DNA of 64,000 nucleotides. Origin: Wuchereria bancrofti (taxonomy: Eukaryota; Nematoda; Chromadorea; Rhabditida; Onchocercidae). Below the pieces are notes generated by a model. It had not been told where the DNA came from and ran no database searches. It worked only from the letters and a program-made list of their open reading frames with translations. Below, in pieces: positions 63,938 to 64,000 of this stretch. The DNA is taken from contig SSBO01000009.1 of the NCBI GenBank assembly GCA_005281725.1, positions 9,145,795-9,209,794 on the forward strand. Reading direction: 5' to 3'. Numbering within the stretch: the stretch's first letter is position 1; every line of letters starts with the position of its first letter. The translations under genes and the position numbers were made by a program.

Positions 63938-64000
63938 GTTTATTTATTAAACTGGTTGATGCACAATTTATTATTTTTCATTTCTATTGATGTAAGCTAA

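Noticed and set aside
1..64000. CRISPR arrays, rRNA genes, tRNA genes, bacterial operons
   Set aside because: None seen; the intron structure and gene families are those of a nematode nuclear genome.

Overview
The window is nuclear DNA from a nematode. It is very AT-rich, full of poly-A and poly-T tracts, and its genes are split into many short exons with GT..AG introns. The best relatives of most genes are Caenorhabditis elegans proteins (GCK-3, SNX-6, SPAT-1, WDR-20, UNC-23, CHK-1). The long introns, the AT bias and the Pao/BEL retrotransposon suggest a clade III parasite, possibly filarial; that is inference. No bacterial gene, rRNA gene, tRNA gene or CRISPR array was seen.

Layout. 1-6372 (+): 3' part of a divergent paralogue of the WNK-effector kinase GCK-3 (OSR1/SPAK family), with HGD in place of HRD and a His/Gln-rich tail. 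8309-9618 (-): a small serine-rich gene with a possible SERTA domain, preceded by E-box/CRE-like promoter motifs and a GC palindrome. 12329-15765 (-): the canonical gck-3. The two kinases form a tail-to-tail inverted pair with corresponding intron positions, pointing to an old DNA-level duplication. 18471-27498 (-): snx-6 (SNX5/6 sorting nexin) with a 4.4 kb intron. 29132-32082 (+): spat-1 (Bora), head-to-head with snx-6. 33753-39842 (-): wdr-20, convergent with spat-1. 42146-42591: a seven-copy minisatellite with a three-unit higher-order pattern. 44492-47148 (-): 3' exons of unc-23 (BAG2); its 5' end was not found. 47149-54216: about 7 kb of AT-rich DNA with low-complexity repeats. 54217-61575 (+): a decayed Pao/BEL LTR retrotransposon with a 5-bp target duplication, itself carrying two solo LTRs, each with its own 5-bp duplication. 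62341-63937 (+): 5' part of a chk-1-like checkpoint kinase that runs off the window.

Functionally the genes are unrelated housekeeping and signalling genes: osmotic/chloride signalling (gck-3 and paralogue), endosomal recycling (snx-6), mitotic entry (spat-1), deubiquitinase activation (wdr-20), chaperone regulation and muscle attachment (unc-23), and DNA-damage checkpoint (chk-1). All exon boundaries were worked out by hand by joining GT..AG sites that keep phase and family similarity; there is no transcript evidence. The most interesting part is the inverted kinase pair.
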